The notes under the pieces are model-generated. The model was not told the DNA's origin, searched no databases, and saw nothing but the letters and a program-made list of their open reading frames with translations. A stretch of DNA of 64,000 nucleotides from Massilia sp. BJB1822 (GTDB lineage Bacteria; Pseudomonadota; Gammaproteobacteria; Burkholderiales; Burkholderiaceae_D): contig NZ_JABWEB010000011.1 in NCBI RefSeq assembly GCF_013369485.1, positions 1-64,000 on the forward strand. The letters are read 5' to 3'. The translations under genes were made by a program, and so were the position numbers. Shown here in pieces: positions 54,884 to 62,505 of this stretch. Positions within the stretch are counted from its first letter, which is position 1. Each line of letters opens with the position of its first letter.

Positions 54884-55099
54884 TATTCATCCGATACTCA
54901 AGCCGCTAAACAACACTCGCCCAATCCACGCTGGCGTTCTACCACCGCCTGCTGGTTGGCCGAAAGCGGGCCACGGGGAACTCTAACCCCTCCAGCCAAA
55001 GTCAGATCGAGTGTCAACTACTGCACATCACTTCAGTTACGCCAATTACATCACTATCCGTTCCCGGCTATTTCGATGCCTCACATACTGCCTTGTACC

Positions 55100-55558
55100 T
55101 CAGGGGCAGGCAAGTTGCTCAATGACTTCAAGGGGGCAGCCTAACAGTACTTCTATGGTCGGCGTAGCGTCAGGTTTGAAAGTACTACAGAGGTCGGATG
55201 ACCAATATCGCGCCAGATTGAGTTCGAGACCCTTCGGCATTTCCAGATATTCGCCAACCCACCCTACAAGCACCATATCCGCACGAAAGCGTGGCGCGTC
55301 TGCATATGCAGGTTGAACAAGGTAAATGAATTCGTGCGGCTTTCGATAGCCCATGGCGTCCGCTAGTGATTCGAAGGCATACGTGCATGCCAATCGAGAA
55401 ACTGCCACCTGTGTATGGGCCAGTCGGTACTCATCCATAATATGCTCGCGCCGATGGAGCGGATGATCCCGATTCAAGACTTTAGCCCCAAACCGCCCAG
55501 GTAGAATTTGGGCGCCGGCGTTCAACGATAGGTCTGTCACGTGGTAGAGGTCTGGCAT
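55100..55558 (-). CDS. DUF2441/ART-like cargo protein
   Basis: A 152-aa protein beginning MPDLYHVTDLSLNAGAQILP, then GRFG, a pattern like DUF2441 and like the first strand-loop of small ADP-ribosyltransferase-fold proteins (YH-x-T ... G). The middle REHIMDEYRLAHTQVAVSRLACTYAF is helical. The Arg/His-Tyr-Glu triad of true ADP-ribosyltransferases cannot be confirmed by eye. It lies 21 bases downstream of the zinc-ribbon gene, probably in the same transcript. Confidence 0.6.
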   Translation of the reverse strand: MPDLYHVTDLSLNAGAQILPGRFGAKVLNRDHPLHRREHIMDEYRLAHTQVAVSRLACTYAFESLADAMGYRKPHEFIYLVQPAYADAPRFRADMVLVGWVGEYLEMPKGLELNLARYWSSDLCSTFKPDATPTIEVLLGCPLEVIEQLACP

Positions 55559-55579
55559 AGCTATAGGCGTGGCTTGGTC

Positions 55580-55804
55580 TTAGCCAATTTCAATGTCAAT
55601 CGGGCCGGACTTGCCACATTCGGGGCAGTCCGTGAGAAACCCTCCCAGTGCGGAGCGAATGACGCCTCGCCGTCCTTGTCCGCTCATCGCCGTCCATACG
55701 TGACCGCAGGAAGAGCATGCAAGCATCACTTGTAGCAGCTGCAAGCCATTCCACTTGGCCGACTCTTTGTTGCTTATGAAGTAGTGTTCGGCGCCAGTTT
55801 GCAC
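55580..55804 (-). CDS. Small zinc-ribbon protein
   Basis: A 74-aa protein with a GTG start (55804) preceded by AAGGGGA. Two CxxC knuckles, LACSSCGHVW and TDCPECGKSG, form a probable treble-clef or ribbon zinc site. The rest is helical (GLQLLQVML). The function is unknown; such proteins often bind nucleic acid or a partner. Confidence 0.6.
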   Translation of the reverse strand: MQTGAEHYFISNKESAKWNGLQLLQVMLACSSCGHVWTAMSGQGRRGVIRSALGGFLTDCPECGKSGPIDIEIG

Positions 55805-55894
55805 GGCAGTCCCCTTATATGGTCGCTTCTTCGAAGATTGATCGACACCAATACGATACGAGGCAAGCTACGATCTGCTTTTTCTATTCACTAT

Positions 55895-56341
55895 TCATGC
55901 AGTCAGTTCGGCCTTAATCGCTTGATACCCATCGAATGGGTAGCAAGGCCATCCCGATGGCATGCAGAAACCAGCTCGTCGATCCAAATCCACGAATTCG
56001 GCGTGCCATCCAGTTCCACGAACAAAGATCCATCCGGAGAGTCCTGTGTCCTCAAACTGGTCATACGTGACGTCGATGATGTAGTTACCCATCTCATACC
56101 AGGCGTGAGTTTGATTGGGCCGGAGTCGGGGATGGCCACTGCCGCAAACATAGACGCCATCGTACCCCGTCTGCTCCTTCATAATGCGCCCAACGATTTC
56201 AGCCGCAGGGCCGCATGCCCCTTGTGGAAAGTCCTTGAACATCGACCCCACTTCATCCTGCAAGCTCAGAAAGCCAAGACGACATTTTTCCGCTACGTCA
56301 TTTAGCAGCTGCACATTGACCGTCATCGTTGGCCTAGTCAT
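55895..56341 (-). CDS. Transglutaminase-like cysteine protease
   Basis: A 148-aa protein with a Cys-His-Asp layout of papain/transglutaminase-like folds: FPQGACGPAAEIVG (Cys near 43), NQTHAWYEMGNYIIDVTYDQF (His near 79, Asp near 89). It has no signal peptide, so it acts in the cytosol. The start overlaps the upstream DUF6650-like stop by four bases, making the two a translationally coupled pair. The target is unknown. Confidence 0.7.
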   Translation of the reverse strand: MTRPTMTVNVQLLNDVAEKCRLGFLSLQDEVGSMFKDFPQGACGPAAEIVGRIMKEQTGYDGVYVCGSGHPRLRPNQTHAWYEMGNYIIDVTYDQFEDTGLSGWIFVRGTGWHAEFVDLDRRAGFCMPSGWPCYPFDGYQAIKAELTA

Positions 56342-56826
56342 GACTCGCTAGCGACAAAAGGAAGGATTGTGGAAAGCTCATCTTCTACGTCCAAGCCGTG
56401 TGATGCGGCAAGGCGTGCAATGTGGATACCGAAGACCCCTCTAAGCTCACCGATAGCGCCGTTAAATATCCAACTTGCATAGTGCCCTTGATGAGCCCCA
56501 AAATGGATGGCTCGGCGGTCATCTGCCTCTACAGTAGCCAAAAACTTTCGACATGCAGCACGCATGGCCCGCATACAAAGCGCCACTTCACTTTCGGCGT
56601 CTAGTTTTCCAAGCTCGGCAGTGAGGAGTTCCCGAATTTTTAGCACAGACTCCACACAGTACTGAGGCACTTCCATTTCGGATGGAGCAAATAAGACGCG
56701 TCTGTCTTCCAAAAAGGCCAGTAGGCGTTGCGCTACAGAGCACTCCGCCTCAGTAGGATTCCACTGAACTCCGAATATCGGAACACTCAATCCGGTAATA
56801 CGCGAGACCACTTCCCTGAATTTCAT
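56338..56826 (-). CDS. DUF6650-like protein
   Basis: A 162-aa protein whose N-terminus, MKFREVVSRITGLSVPIFGV, then QWNPTEAE, and RLLAFLEDRRVLF, looks like the DUF6650 group as I remember it. The middle is helical with CMRAMRAACRKFL. AAGGGGAC lies before the ATG. It is coupled to the transglutaminase-like gene and may be its substrate, sensor or regulator. Confidence 0.65.
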   Translation of the reverse strand: MKFREVVSRITGLSVPIFGVQWNPTEAECSVAQRLLAFLEDRRVLFAPSEMEVPQYCVESVLKIRELLTAELGKLDAESEVALCMRAMRAACRKFLATVEADDRRAIHFGAHQGHYASWIFNGAIGELRGVFGIHIARLAASHGLDVEDELSTILPFVASES

Positions 56827-56844
56827 AGCGTCCCCTTCCCTTAG

Positions 56845-57162
56845 CTACTTTGTCGGCGATAGCTGTCCACTTTGCCACCCCAAATTCGACAGTTTGACAA
56901 AATCTTCTAGGCCACATCTTTCACAATGCAACTGGAATACAAGCGTGAATCCTTTCAGGGCCTTTGATTTTGTCTGGTCGTTGTATTCATTCTCGCTCGT
57001 TTCCACGTGAGGTGAGTAATCAAGCAACCGCATCACATGACGATCTTCGCAGCGCGGACAGAAGAAGTAAAAATAATCAGTGTCGGTCTCACCTTTTAGC
57101 TTGCCTTCGGTAACAGCGCCGCTGCCGTGGTAAGCCCTGCCTCGATTGAACTTCGTTTTCAT
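56845..57162 (-). CDS. Zinc-ribbon-like protein, 105 aa
   Basis: A 105-aa protein starting MKTKFNRGRAYHGSGAVTEG (ATG at 57162). Two CxxC pairs, FFCPRCEDRHV and LHCERCGLEDF, suggest one structural zinc. The region between them is acidic and polar. It lies 18 bases upstream of the DUF6650-like gene and 10 bases after the 65-aa gene, so all four are likely co-transcribed. The function is unknown. Confidence 0.62.
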   Translation of the reverse strand: MKTKFNRGRAYHGSGAVTEGKLKGETDTDYFYFFCPRCEDRHVMRLLDYSPHVETSENEYNDQTKSKALKGFTLVFQLHCERCGLEDFVKLSNLGWQSGQLSPTK

Positions 57163-57172
57163 TGATTTTTTC

Positions 57173-57370
57173 TCAGTGAGATATGCGGGTGATGACGGCT
57201 TGCCATCCTGGCCAGTCCGTTGTGCTCTTGACGCCATCGCCTTTTACATTGGCTGCCTCCCAGGCCAACAGCTCGGCCCTTTCAACTTGCGTAAGATTTT
57301 CATTCAGCAGCATGAGGCGTTCGAAGGATAGCCAATTGGGATGTTCTTCCACGTCGTTTTCAGTCTTCAT
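57173..57370 (-). CDS. Small hypothetical protein, 65 aa
   Basis: A short acidic, helical protein (SFERLMLLNENLTQVERAEL, then LAWEAAN) at the head of the cargo operon. It has no motif. It is placed as a real gene because of tight spacing to the next gene. The 57371-57529 gap upstream likely carries the cargo promoter. Confidence 0.5.
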   Translation of the reverse strand: MKTENDVEEHPNWLSFERLMLLNENLTQVERAELLAWEAANVKGDGVKSTTDWPGWQAVITRISH

Positions 57371-57529
57371 CGTTTTTCAAATTATTGATTCGCTGGCACT
57401 GCGCCAGCCTAATAGTCAAAGCAGTAGTCTAAACATTGCGCTACTGTTGTGGGGATAAATTCCAGGCAAGCGGTCAAAAGTGGTGGATCAGCTTTTGGCG
57501 CATGTCAACGCCAAGTGCTTTGACCGAAG

Positions 57530-58747
57530 TCAAGCTGCATGTCGCTCCTTCTCGACCGCAGCCAGCACATCTAACTGATTGGCCCAATACTGGAGCGCGC
57601 GCCGCCGTTCATCCTCCAATTCGTGATGGTGGTACGAGGCCGTCACCTGGTTACGCTCCTTGTGCGCCAGAAGCAATTCCACCACGTCCCTGCTAAAACC
57701 GTGCTCGCGAAGAAAAGTAGCCGCCGTTCCGCGAGTTCCATGCGGAGAGAAACTATCCACACCGAAGTCCAAGCGCTTGAACAAATGATTCAACGTTGCG
57801 TCTGCCAGTGGGACGGTAACGCCTTGAACTGAGTGGAATGCATACTCTCCCTTGCCAGTCAGTTTTTGAAGTAACTGAAGCAGTTCTACCGCTTGCTTAG
57901 GCAGATAGACGCGATGAGCCGTCCTCGCCTTCATCCTTTCCGCAGGGATCTCCCATGTGGCACCTTGGAGATCGAACTCCTTCCAGCGCGCCCGCAGCAC
58001 TTCTGATTTTCGGCACATAGAAAACACCAGAAGCTTCGCTGCCGCGAGAGTTATAAAGTGAGCCCGTTGTCGGGCAAGGGAAAGCCAGAAGGCGCCAATT
58101 TCATTTCCAACGAGGTGACGATGGTGCTCAACTGGTGGCCGCTCGATGACACCACGCAAAGGCAATGCAGGGTTCACATCAACAACCAACTTCTGGATTG
58201 CATAGTCAAACACGCGCTGGACGTAGCCACGAATACGCTCTGCTGTTACCGGTGTCTCACGCCGCCTCTCAATGATCTTCAATATATCCATTGGCTTAAT
58301 ATCGCAAAGTCGCTTCGCGCCAATTTCCGGCCAGACGAACCGAGCAAGCATCGACACCGCTTGGGTACGGTACGTCTCCGATTTGTTCTGTAATTTTTCC
58401 TGAACCCAGACTTTTGAAAATGCGAGGAATGTGCCGGAGTCGTCGGATTGAGCCAGACGGACGCGCTTCTCTTCCTGCTTGTGCTTCGCGGGATCTATTC
58501 CCCTCTCAACGAGCGCTCGGTACTCAGCATGCCTTTCACGCGCCTCGGCAACGCTAATTTCGGGGTAGCCGCCAATAGTGACCTCTGGCCGCTTGCCATC
58601 CAGCGCGTACTGATAGCGCCAGGTCTTTTTACCGGTGGGCGCTACTGCGACGTACAGGCCGCCGCCGTCCGTCAGCTTGTACGGTTTTTCCTTGGCGCGC
58701 GCATTGTTTATGCCTGTCGGAGTAAGTGTGTAATTAAAGTGCCGCAT
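57530..58747 (-). CDS. P4-type tyrosine integrase
   Basis: A 405-aa tyrosine recombinase with an N-terminal DUF4102 arm-binding domain (LTDGGGLYVAVAPTGKKTWR), a core-binding domain, and a catalytic domain with Arg in CRKSEVLRARW (near 250), H-x-x-R in SPHGTRGTAA (near 340), His in LLLAHKERN and Tyr in TASYHHHEL (near 370). All catalytic residues appear intact. The start faces the right attachment core 177 bases away. It is expected to catalyse integration into the icd 3' end. Confidence 0.94.
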   Translation of the reverse strand: MRHFNYTLTPTGINNARAKEKPYKLTDGGGLYVAVAPTGKKTWRYQYALDGKRPEVTIGGYPEISVAEARERHAEYRALVERGIDPAKHKQEEKRVRLAQSDDSGTFLAFSKVWVQEKLQNKSETYRTQAVSMLARFVWPEIGAKRLCDIKPMDILKIIERRRETPVTAERIRGYVQRVFDYAIQKLVVDVNPALPLRGVIERPPVEHHRHLVGNEIGAFWLSLARQRAHFITLAAAKLLVFSMCRKSEVLRARWKEFDLQGATWEIPAERMKARTAHRVYLPKQAVELLQLLQKLTGKGEYAFHSVQGVTVPLADATLNHLFKRLDFGVDSFSPHGTRGTAATFLREHGFSRDVVELLLAHKERNQVTASYHHHELEDERRRALQYWANQLDVLAAVEKERHAA

Positions 58748-58753
58748 TCAGAT

Positions 58754-58920
58754 CCCTCATGACCTTTGCATCCGTGAGGGATTAGCACACAGCACCCCTC
58801 GCATTTACCCTCACAAACTGAGGGATGTCATGATAGCTCATGAAATGATCTGAAATGCAAAAAAGCCCCACTCTCCTATGAGAATGGGGCTTATGAAATG
58901 ACGTGAAAGCTTCTGAAATG
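58754..58920. repeat. Integrase-side repeats (arm or operator sites)
   Basis: Two CCCTCA...TGAGGG dyads (58754-58780 and 58808-58824) lie before the integrase start, and TGAAATG occurs four times (58841, 58851, 58894, 58914) between them and the core. Repeated short sites flanking a core are typical of arm-type integrase and excisionase binding. Confidence 0.5.
58858..58892 (-). terminator. Element-borne copy of the icd terminator
   Basis: AAGCCCCA and TGGGGCTT pair around CTCTCCTATGAGAA, about 32 bases after the icd stop, with a T run on the icd strand. It resembles the chromosomal hairpin at 45046-45078 in sequence and distance, so icd keeps proper termination after integration. Confidence 0.8.
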
Positions 58921-58923
58921 CCG

Positions 58924-58940
58924 TTACATCTGTTCGATCA
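58924..58940. repeat. Right attachment core (icd 3' end)
   Basis: TTACATCTGTTCGATCA, identical to 45111-45127, forming the last codons and stop of icd. The reading frame of icd is kept. Confidence 0.85.
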
Positions 58941-60177
58941 TCACGTCGCCGAAGCCGGAGCACGACACTTGGGTCGCGCCTTCCATCAGACGGGCGAAGT
59001 CGTAGGTGACTTTCTTCGAGGTGATGGCTTTCTCCATGGCGGAGATGATCAGGTCGGCCGCTTCGGTCCAGCCCATGTGGCGCAGCATCATTTCAGCGGA
59101 CAGGATCAGCGAACCTGGGTTCACGTAATCTTTGCCAGCGTACTTCGGTGCGGTGCCGTGGGTGGCTTCGAACATCGCCACGGAGTCGGACAGGTTGGCG
59201 CCCGGCGCGATGCCGATGCCGCCCACTTGTGCCGCCAGCGCGTCGGAGATGTAGTCGCCGTTCAGGTTCAGGGTGGCGATCACGCTGTACTCTGCTGGAC
59301 GCAGCAGGATCTGCTGCAGGAAGGCGTCGGCGATCGAATCCTTGACGATGATCTCGCGACCGGTCTTCGGATTCTTGAATTTGCACCATGGGCCGCCGTC
59401 GATCAGCTCGGCGCCGAATTCTTTCTGTGCCAGTGCGTAGGCCCAGTCACGGAAGCCACCTTCGGTGTACTTCATGATGTTGCCTTTGTGGACGATGGTC
59501 ACGGATGGCTTGTCGTTGTCGATCGCGTACTGGATCGCTTTGCGCACCAGGCGCTCGGTGCCGTCGCGCGACACTGGCTTGACGCCGATACCCGAGGTTT
59601 CCGGGAAGCGGATCTTCTTGACGCCCATTTCCTTGGTCAGGAACTCGATGATTTTCTTGGCGCCTTCGGAGCCTTCTTGCCATTCGATGCCGGCGTAGAT
59701 GTCTTCCGAGTTTTCGCGGAAGATGACCATGTCGGTTTTCTCTGGCTCACGCACTGGCGATGGCACGCCGGTGAAGTAACGCACTGGGCGCAGGCAGACG
59801 TACAGGTCCAGTTCCTGGCGCAGGGCCACGTTCAGCGAACGGATGCCGCCGCCGACCGGAGTGGTCAGTGGGCCTTTGATCGACACGACGTAGTCTTTCA
59901 GTACCTGCAGGGTTTCTTCCGGCAGCCACACGTCCGGGCCGTATACATTGGTCGATTTCTCGCCAGCGTAGATTTCCATCCAGCTGATCTTGCGCTTGCC
60001 GGCGTAGGCTTTGGCCACGGCAGCGTCCACCACTTTGATCATCACTGGGGTGATGTCCACGCCAGTGCCGTCACCTTCCAGGAATGGAATGATAGGCTGG
60101 TCTGGAACGGTCAGGGAAAAGTCGGCGTTGACGGTGATTTTCTGGCCGTCAGCAGGTACTTTGATATGTTGATACAT
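58924..60177 (-). CDS. icd: NADP-dependent isocitrate dehydrogenase
   Basis: A 417-aa TCA-cycle enzyme that oxidatively decarboxylates isocitrate to 2-oxoglutarate. The family signature LNLNGDYISDALAAQVGGIG is present. The substrate loop REPEKTDMVIFRENSEDIYAGIEW contains the regulatory Ser region seen in E. coli nearby (GGGIRSLNVALRQ). It is full length (E. coli 416 aa) and ends MIEQM inside the attachment core, so the integrated element restores rather than truncates it. Confidence 0.97.
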   Translation of the reverse strand: MYQHIKVPADGQKITVNADFSLTVPDQPIIPFLEGDGTGVDITPVMIKVVDAAVAKAYAGKRKISWMEIYAGEKSTNVYGPDVWLPEETLQVLKDYVVSIKGPLTTPVGGGIRSLNVALRQELDLYVCLRPVRYFTGVPSPVREPEKTDMVIFRENSEDIYAGIEWQEGSEGAKKIIEFLTKEMGVKKIRFPETSGIGVKPVSRDGTERLVRKAIQYAIDNDKPSVTIVHKGNIMKYTEGGFRDWAYALAQKEFGAELIDGGPWCKFKNPKTGREIIVKDSIADAFLQQILLRPAEYSVIATLNLNGDYISDALAAQVGGIGIAPGANLSDSVAMFEATHGTAPKYAGKDYVNPGSLILSAEMMLRHMGWTEAADLIISAMEKAITSKKVTYDFARLMEGATQVSCSGFGDVMIEQM

Positions 60178-60341
60178 CGTGTTCTCCGAAGTGAGGCAAT
60201 CAGAACTATTGCCGTTTAGATTAACGTGGCCCCAGGTCTTCTATAAGACATAAGACAATCATTCCACATTATGCACCAGTATTTTACTGGGCGCCATGGT
60301 TTTAGGACACTGGCTTGTGCGCCAGACAGTACAATCTCGGG

Positions 60342-60908
60342 ATGCCCCTGATACTTTTCAACAAGCCATTCCAGGTATTGTGCCAGTTTTCGCCCCAGCC
60401 GGACCGCGAAACCCTGGCCGATTACCTGAAGATTCCGAATATTTACCCCGCCGGCCGTCTCGATGCCGACAGCGAGGGCTTACTCCTGCTGACCGACGAC
60501 GGCAAATTGCAGCACCAGATCGCCCATCCCGAGCGCAAGGAAGCCAAAACCTATCTGGTGCAGGTCGATGGCGTGGCCGACGCGGACGCCCTGGCCCGCC
60601 TACAGGCGCCGCTCGATCTGGGCGATTTCGTGACCAAACCCTGCCGCGCGGTGCGCATTGCCGAGCCGGAATGGCTGTGGCCGCGCAATCCACCCATCCG
60701 CGCGCGCGCCGAGCAACCCACCTCCTGGCTCGCCATCACCCTGCAAGAGGGCAAAAACCGCCAGGTGCGGCGCATGACGGCCGCCGTCGGCCTGCCCACC
60801 CTGCGCCTGGTGCGCAGTGCCATCGGCGGCATTTCGCTGGCCAGCCACCCGCTGCTGCCGGGCGAGTGGATGGAAGTCTCGCCCGAGGAAGTCAGCAGCA
60901 AGGGCTGA
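60342..60908 (+). CDS. rluE: 23S rRNA pseudouridine synthase (RluE-like)
   Basis: A 188-aa RsuA/RluE-type enzyme without the S4 domain. It has PLILFNKPFQVLCQFSP, catalytic-Asp motif AGRLDADSEGLLLLT, and LQEGKNRQVRRMTAAVGLPTLRLVR. RluE modifies U2457 of 23S rRNA in E. coli, and this short form fits that family. The ATG at 60342 gives the family N-terminus. It diverges from icd. Confidence 0.88.
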   Translation: MPLILFNKPFQVLCQFSPQPDRETLADYLKIPNIYPAGRLDADSEGLLLLTDDGKLQHQIAHPERKEAKTYLVQVDGVADADALARLQAPLDLGDFVTKPCRAVRIAEPEWLWPRNPPIRARAEQPTSWLAITLQEGKNRQVRRMTAAVGLPTLRLVRSAIGGISLASHPLLPGEWMEVSPEEVSSKG

Positions 60909-61051
60909 CGCCAAGGGCGCTGCTTGCTGCGCTGCGGCATCGATTCTTTGGCCGGACGGCACTTTGGTGTCAACTGGCAATTCATAAGCGGCGTTAATGA
61001 GCCAGATTCATCCGAATCTGTGTGAGTTAATAAACCGCTAAAGGAACTGCC

Positions 61052-61294
61052 ATGTCCAAGATGATTGCTGCCCTGGTTGCCACTCTGTTCGCCGCTTCCG
61101 CCTTCGCCCAGGCCTCTGCACCGGCCTCCGCCATGGCATCGGCGCCCGCTGCTTCCGCCTCGGCTGCCGCTTCGGCCGCCTCGATGCACAAGGCTAAAAA
61201 ATCCAAACACAAGGCTTCCGCCGCCGCCTCGGCCGCATCCGCTGCATCAGCCGCCTCCGCAGCTTCGGCGGCTTCCGCCGCTTCGGCCAAATAA
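61052..61294 (+). CDS. Secreted Ala/Ser-rich low-complexity protein
   Basis: An 80-aa protein with a signal peptide (MSKMIAALVATLFAASAFAQ). The mature part is nearly only Ala and Ser, with one basic segment MHKAKKSKHKA in the middle and an ending of repeated ASAA units. AGGA lies before the ATG. The opposite strand also has an open frame, an effect of the repeat. The role is unknown; a periplasmic or surface filler or histone-like basic peptide is conceivable. Confidence 0.65.
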   Translation: MSKMIAALVATLFAASAFAQASAPASAMASAPAASASAAASAASMHKAKKSKHKASAAASAASAASAASAASAASAASAK

Positions 61295-61422
61295 GCCGCT
61301 CTCGCTCATGCAAGGCAGGCCGCGCGCCTGCCTTTTTCTTGTCCGCTGGCGGACTGTGCCGCGCTTGACGTTGCCTGCGGCGCATGGCTTAATCGCCGCT
61401 TCGCGATTCACTCACAAAATCC

Positions 61423-61863
61423 ATGAAATCCATTGCCGCTTCCCTGCTCCTGCTGGCTGCCGCCGGCGCCAGCCAGGCGCAAAACCAGCAATTCCCCACC
61501 GCCACCCTGTCGGCCGGCATGAACCTGATCAAGGCTGAAGTCGCCACCACTGATCCGCAGCGCGCCCAAGGCCTGATGTTCCGCGAAACGATGGCGCCGA
61601 ACGCCGGCATGGTCTTCGTCTTCGACGCGCCCGCCACCCAGTGCATGTGGATGAAGAACACCCTGCTGCCGCTGTCGGTGGCCTTCATCGACGCCGAAGG
61701 CAAGATCGTCAACATCGAGGACATGCAGCCGCAAACCCTGGACAGCCACTGCTCGGCCAAGGGCGTGCCGGTGATGTATGCGCTGGAAATGAACCTGGGC
61801 TGGTTCAAGCAAAAAAATATCAAGCCGGGCACCAAGATCGGCAATCTGCCCAAGCTGAAATAA
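61423..61863 (+). CDS. Exported DUF192 protein
   Basis: A 146-aa protein with a signal peptide (about 1-19, ending SQAQ) and a DUF192 domain: AEVATTDPQRAQGLMFRE, MVFVFDAPATQCMWMKNTLLPL, SVAFID and YALEMNLGWFKQKNIKPG. The FW/MWMKNT motif is the DUF192 hallmark. The molecular function is not established. A terminator follows. Confidence 0.88.
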   Translation: MKSIAASLLLLAAAGASQAQNQQFPTATLSAGMNLIKAEVATTDPQRAQGLMFRETMAPNAGMVFVFDAPATQCMWMKNTLLPLSVAFIDAEGKIVNIEDMQPQTLDSHCSAKGVPVMYALEMNLGWFKQKNIKPGTKIGNLPKLK

Positions 61864-61871
61864 GCTGACAA

Positions 61872-61896
61872 AAAAAGCCGCTTGCAGCGGCTTTTT
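61872..61896. terminator. Terminator of the DUF192 gene
   Basis: AAAAAGCCGCT, TGC, AGCGGCTTTTT: perfect 11-bp stem, 8 bases after the stop, with T run. Confidence 0.88.
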
Positions 61897-61913
61897 CATT
61901 GGAACACCAAGCG

Positions 61914-61944
61914 AAAAAACCCGCTATGGCAAGCCATGCGGGTT
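61914..61944 (-). terminator. rpsT terminator
   Basis: CCCGC-t-ATGGC, AA, GCCAT-GCGGG with six A on the left, giving a U run on the rpsT transcript. It lies 45 bases after the rpsT stop. Confidence 0.8.
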
Positions 61945-61988
61945 AATTCTGTGCACCTGCAAGGCGGCTATTGCCGCCGCACACGAAC

Positions 61989-62255
61989 TTAAGCGGACAG
62001 TGCCTTCAGGGCAGCTGCCAGACGGCTCTTGTGACGAGCTGCCTTGTTCTTGTGGATGATCTTCTTGTCGGCGATGGAATCGATGGTCGAAACGGAAGCC
62101 TGGAAGATTTGGGTTGCAGCGGCTTTGTCGCCAGCCAGGATCGCTTTGCGAACAGCTTTGATAGCGGTGCGCAGGGTCGAACGCTGTGCCGAGTTGTGAG
62201 CGTTTTGCTTAACTGCTTGACGAGCGCGTTTGCGCGCTTGTGCGGTATTTGCCAT
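61989..62255 (-). CDS. rpsT: 30S ribosomal protein S20 (bS20)
   Basis: An 88-aa basic ribosomal protein: MANTAQARKRARQAVKQNAH at the start, RSTLRTAIKAVRKAI, IHKNKAARHKSRLAAALKAL at the end. The ATG at 62255 is the family start; a longer in-frame frame enters the leader. It binds 16S rRNA early in assembly. It is monocistronic, divergent from murJ, the usual arrangement in betaproteobacteria. Confidence 0.97.
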   Translation of the reverse strand: MANTAQARKRARQAVKQNAHNSAQRSTLRTAIKAVRKAILAGDKAAATQIFQASVSTIDSIADKKIIHKNKAARHKSRLAAALKALSA

Positions 62256-62398
62256 GGAATTTCCTAAATCGTTGTCAAAGTTCGTTTGCAAACAATAGCG
62301 TTTGCCAAACCGGTGCGTTCAGTCTGTCTGCCTAACCATGTGTGCCTAACAGTGCCGGCCGCACATTGTCTGCTTTACTGAATTCTGTACAGCCCTAG

Positions 62399-62427
62399 AT
62401 TATAGCTGCGTTTTGCGTCCAGATCAA
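62399..62427 (-). promoter_or_regulatory. rpsT promoter
   Basis: On the minus strand TTGATC (62427-62422), 17 bases, TATAAT (62404-62399). This predicts a leader of about 135 bases before the rpsT ATG. Confidence 0.6.
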
Positions 62428-62505
62428 TTCCCAATATCAGGAAATTGCCATCCTCGCCACGTTTTCAACGCATCTGCAACGTTGCCCCAGCTATAATCTC
62501 GGCCC

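Larger units (their letters stand above)
45111..58940. mobile_element. P4-like satellite / integrative element in icd
   Basis: A 13.8-kb element bounded by the 17-bp direct repeat. It has an integrase next to the icd-side core, AlpA, a primase-helicase, Ogr/Delta, a candidate iteron origin, a C4-like RNA, a ParA-like protein, an orphan HicB and cargo of unknown genes. Several cargo genes are less GC-rich than the chromosome. No capsid, tail, terminase, lysis or conjugation genes are seen, so it resembles a phage satellite rather than a complete prophage. icd 3' ends are known integration sites (E. coli e14 and phage 21). Confidence 0.85.

Noticed and set aside
61027..61290. Ala/Glu-rich open frame opposite the Ala/Ser-rich protein
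   Set aside because: Forced by the repeat on the other strand; no signal peptide or ribosome site in the right place.
61160..61292. Short repeats that could be read as a CRISPR or satellite array
   Set aside because: The periodicity is codon-scale within a coding sequence, with no spacers.
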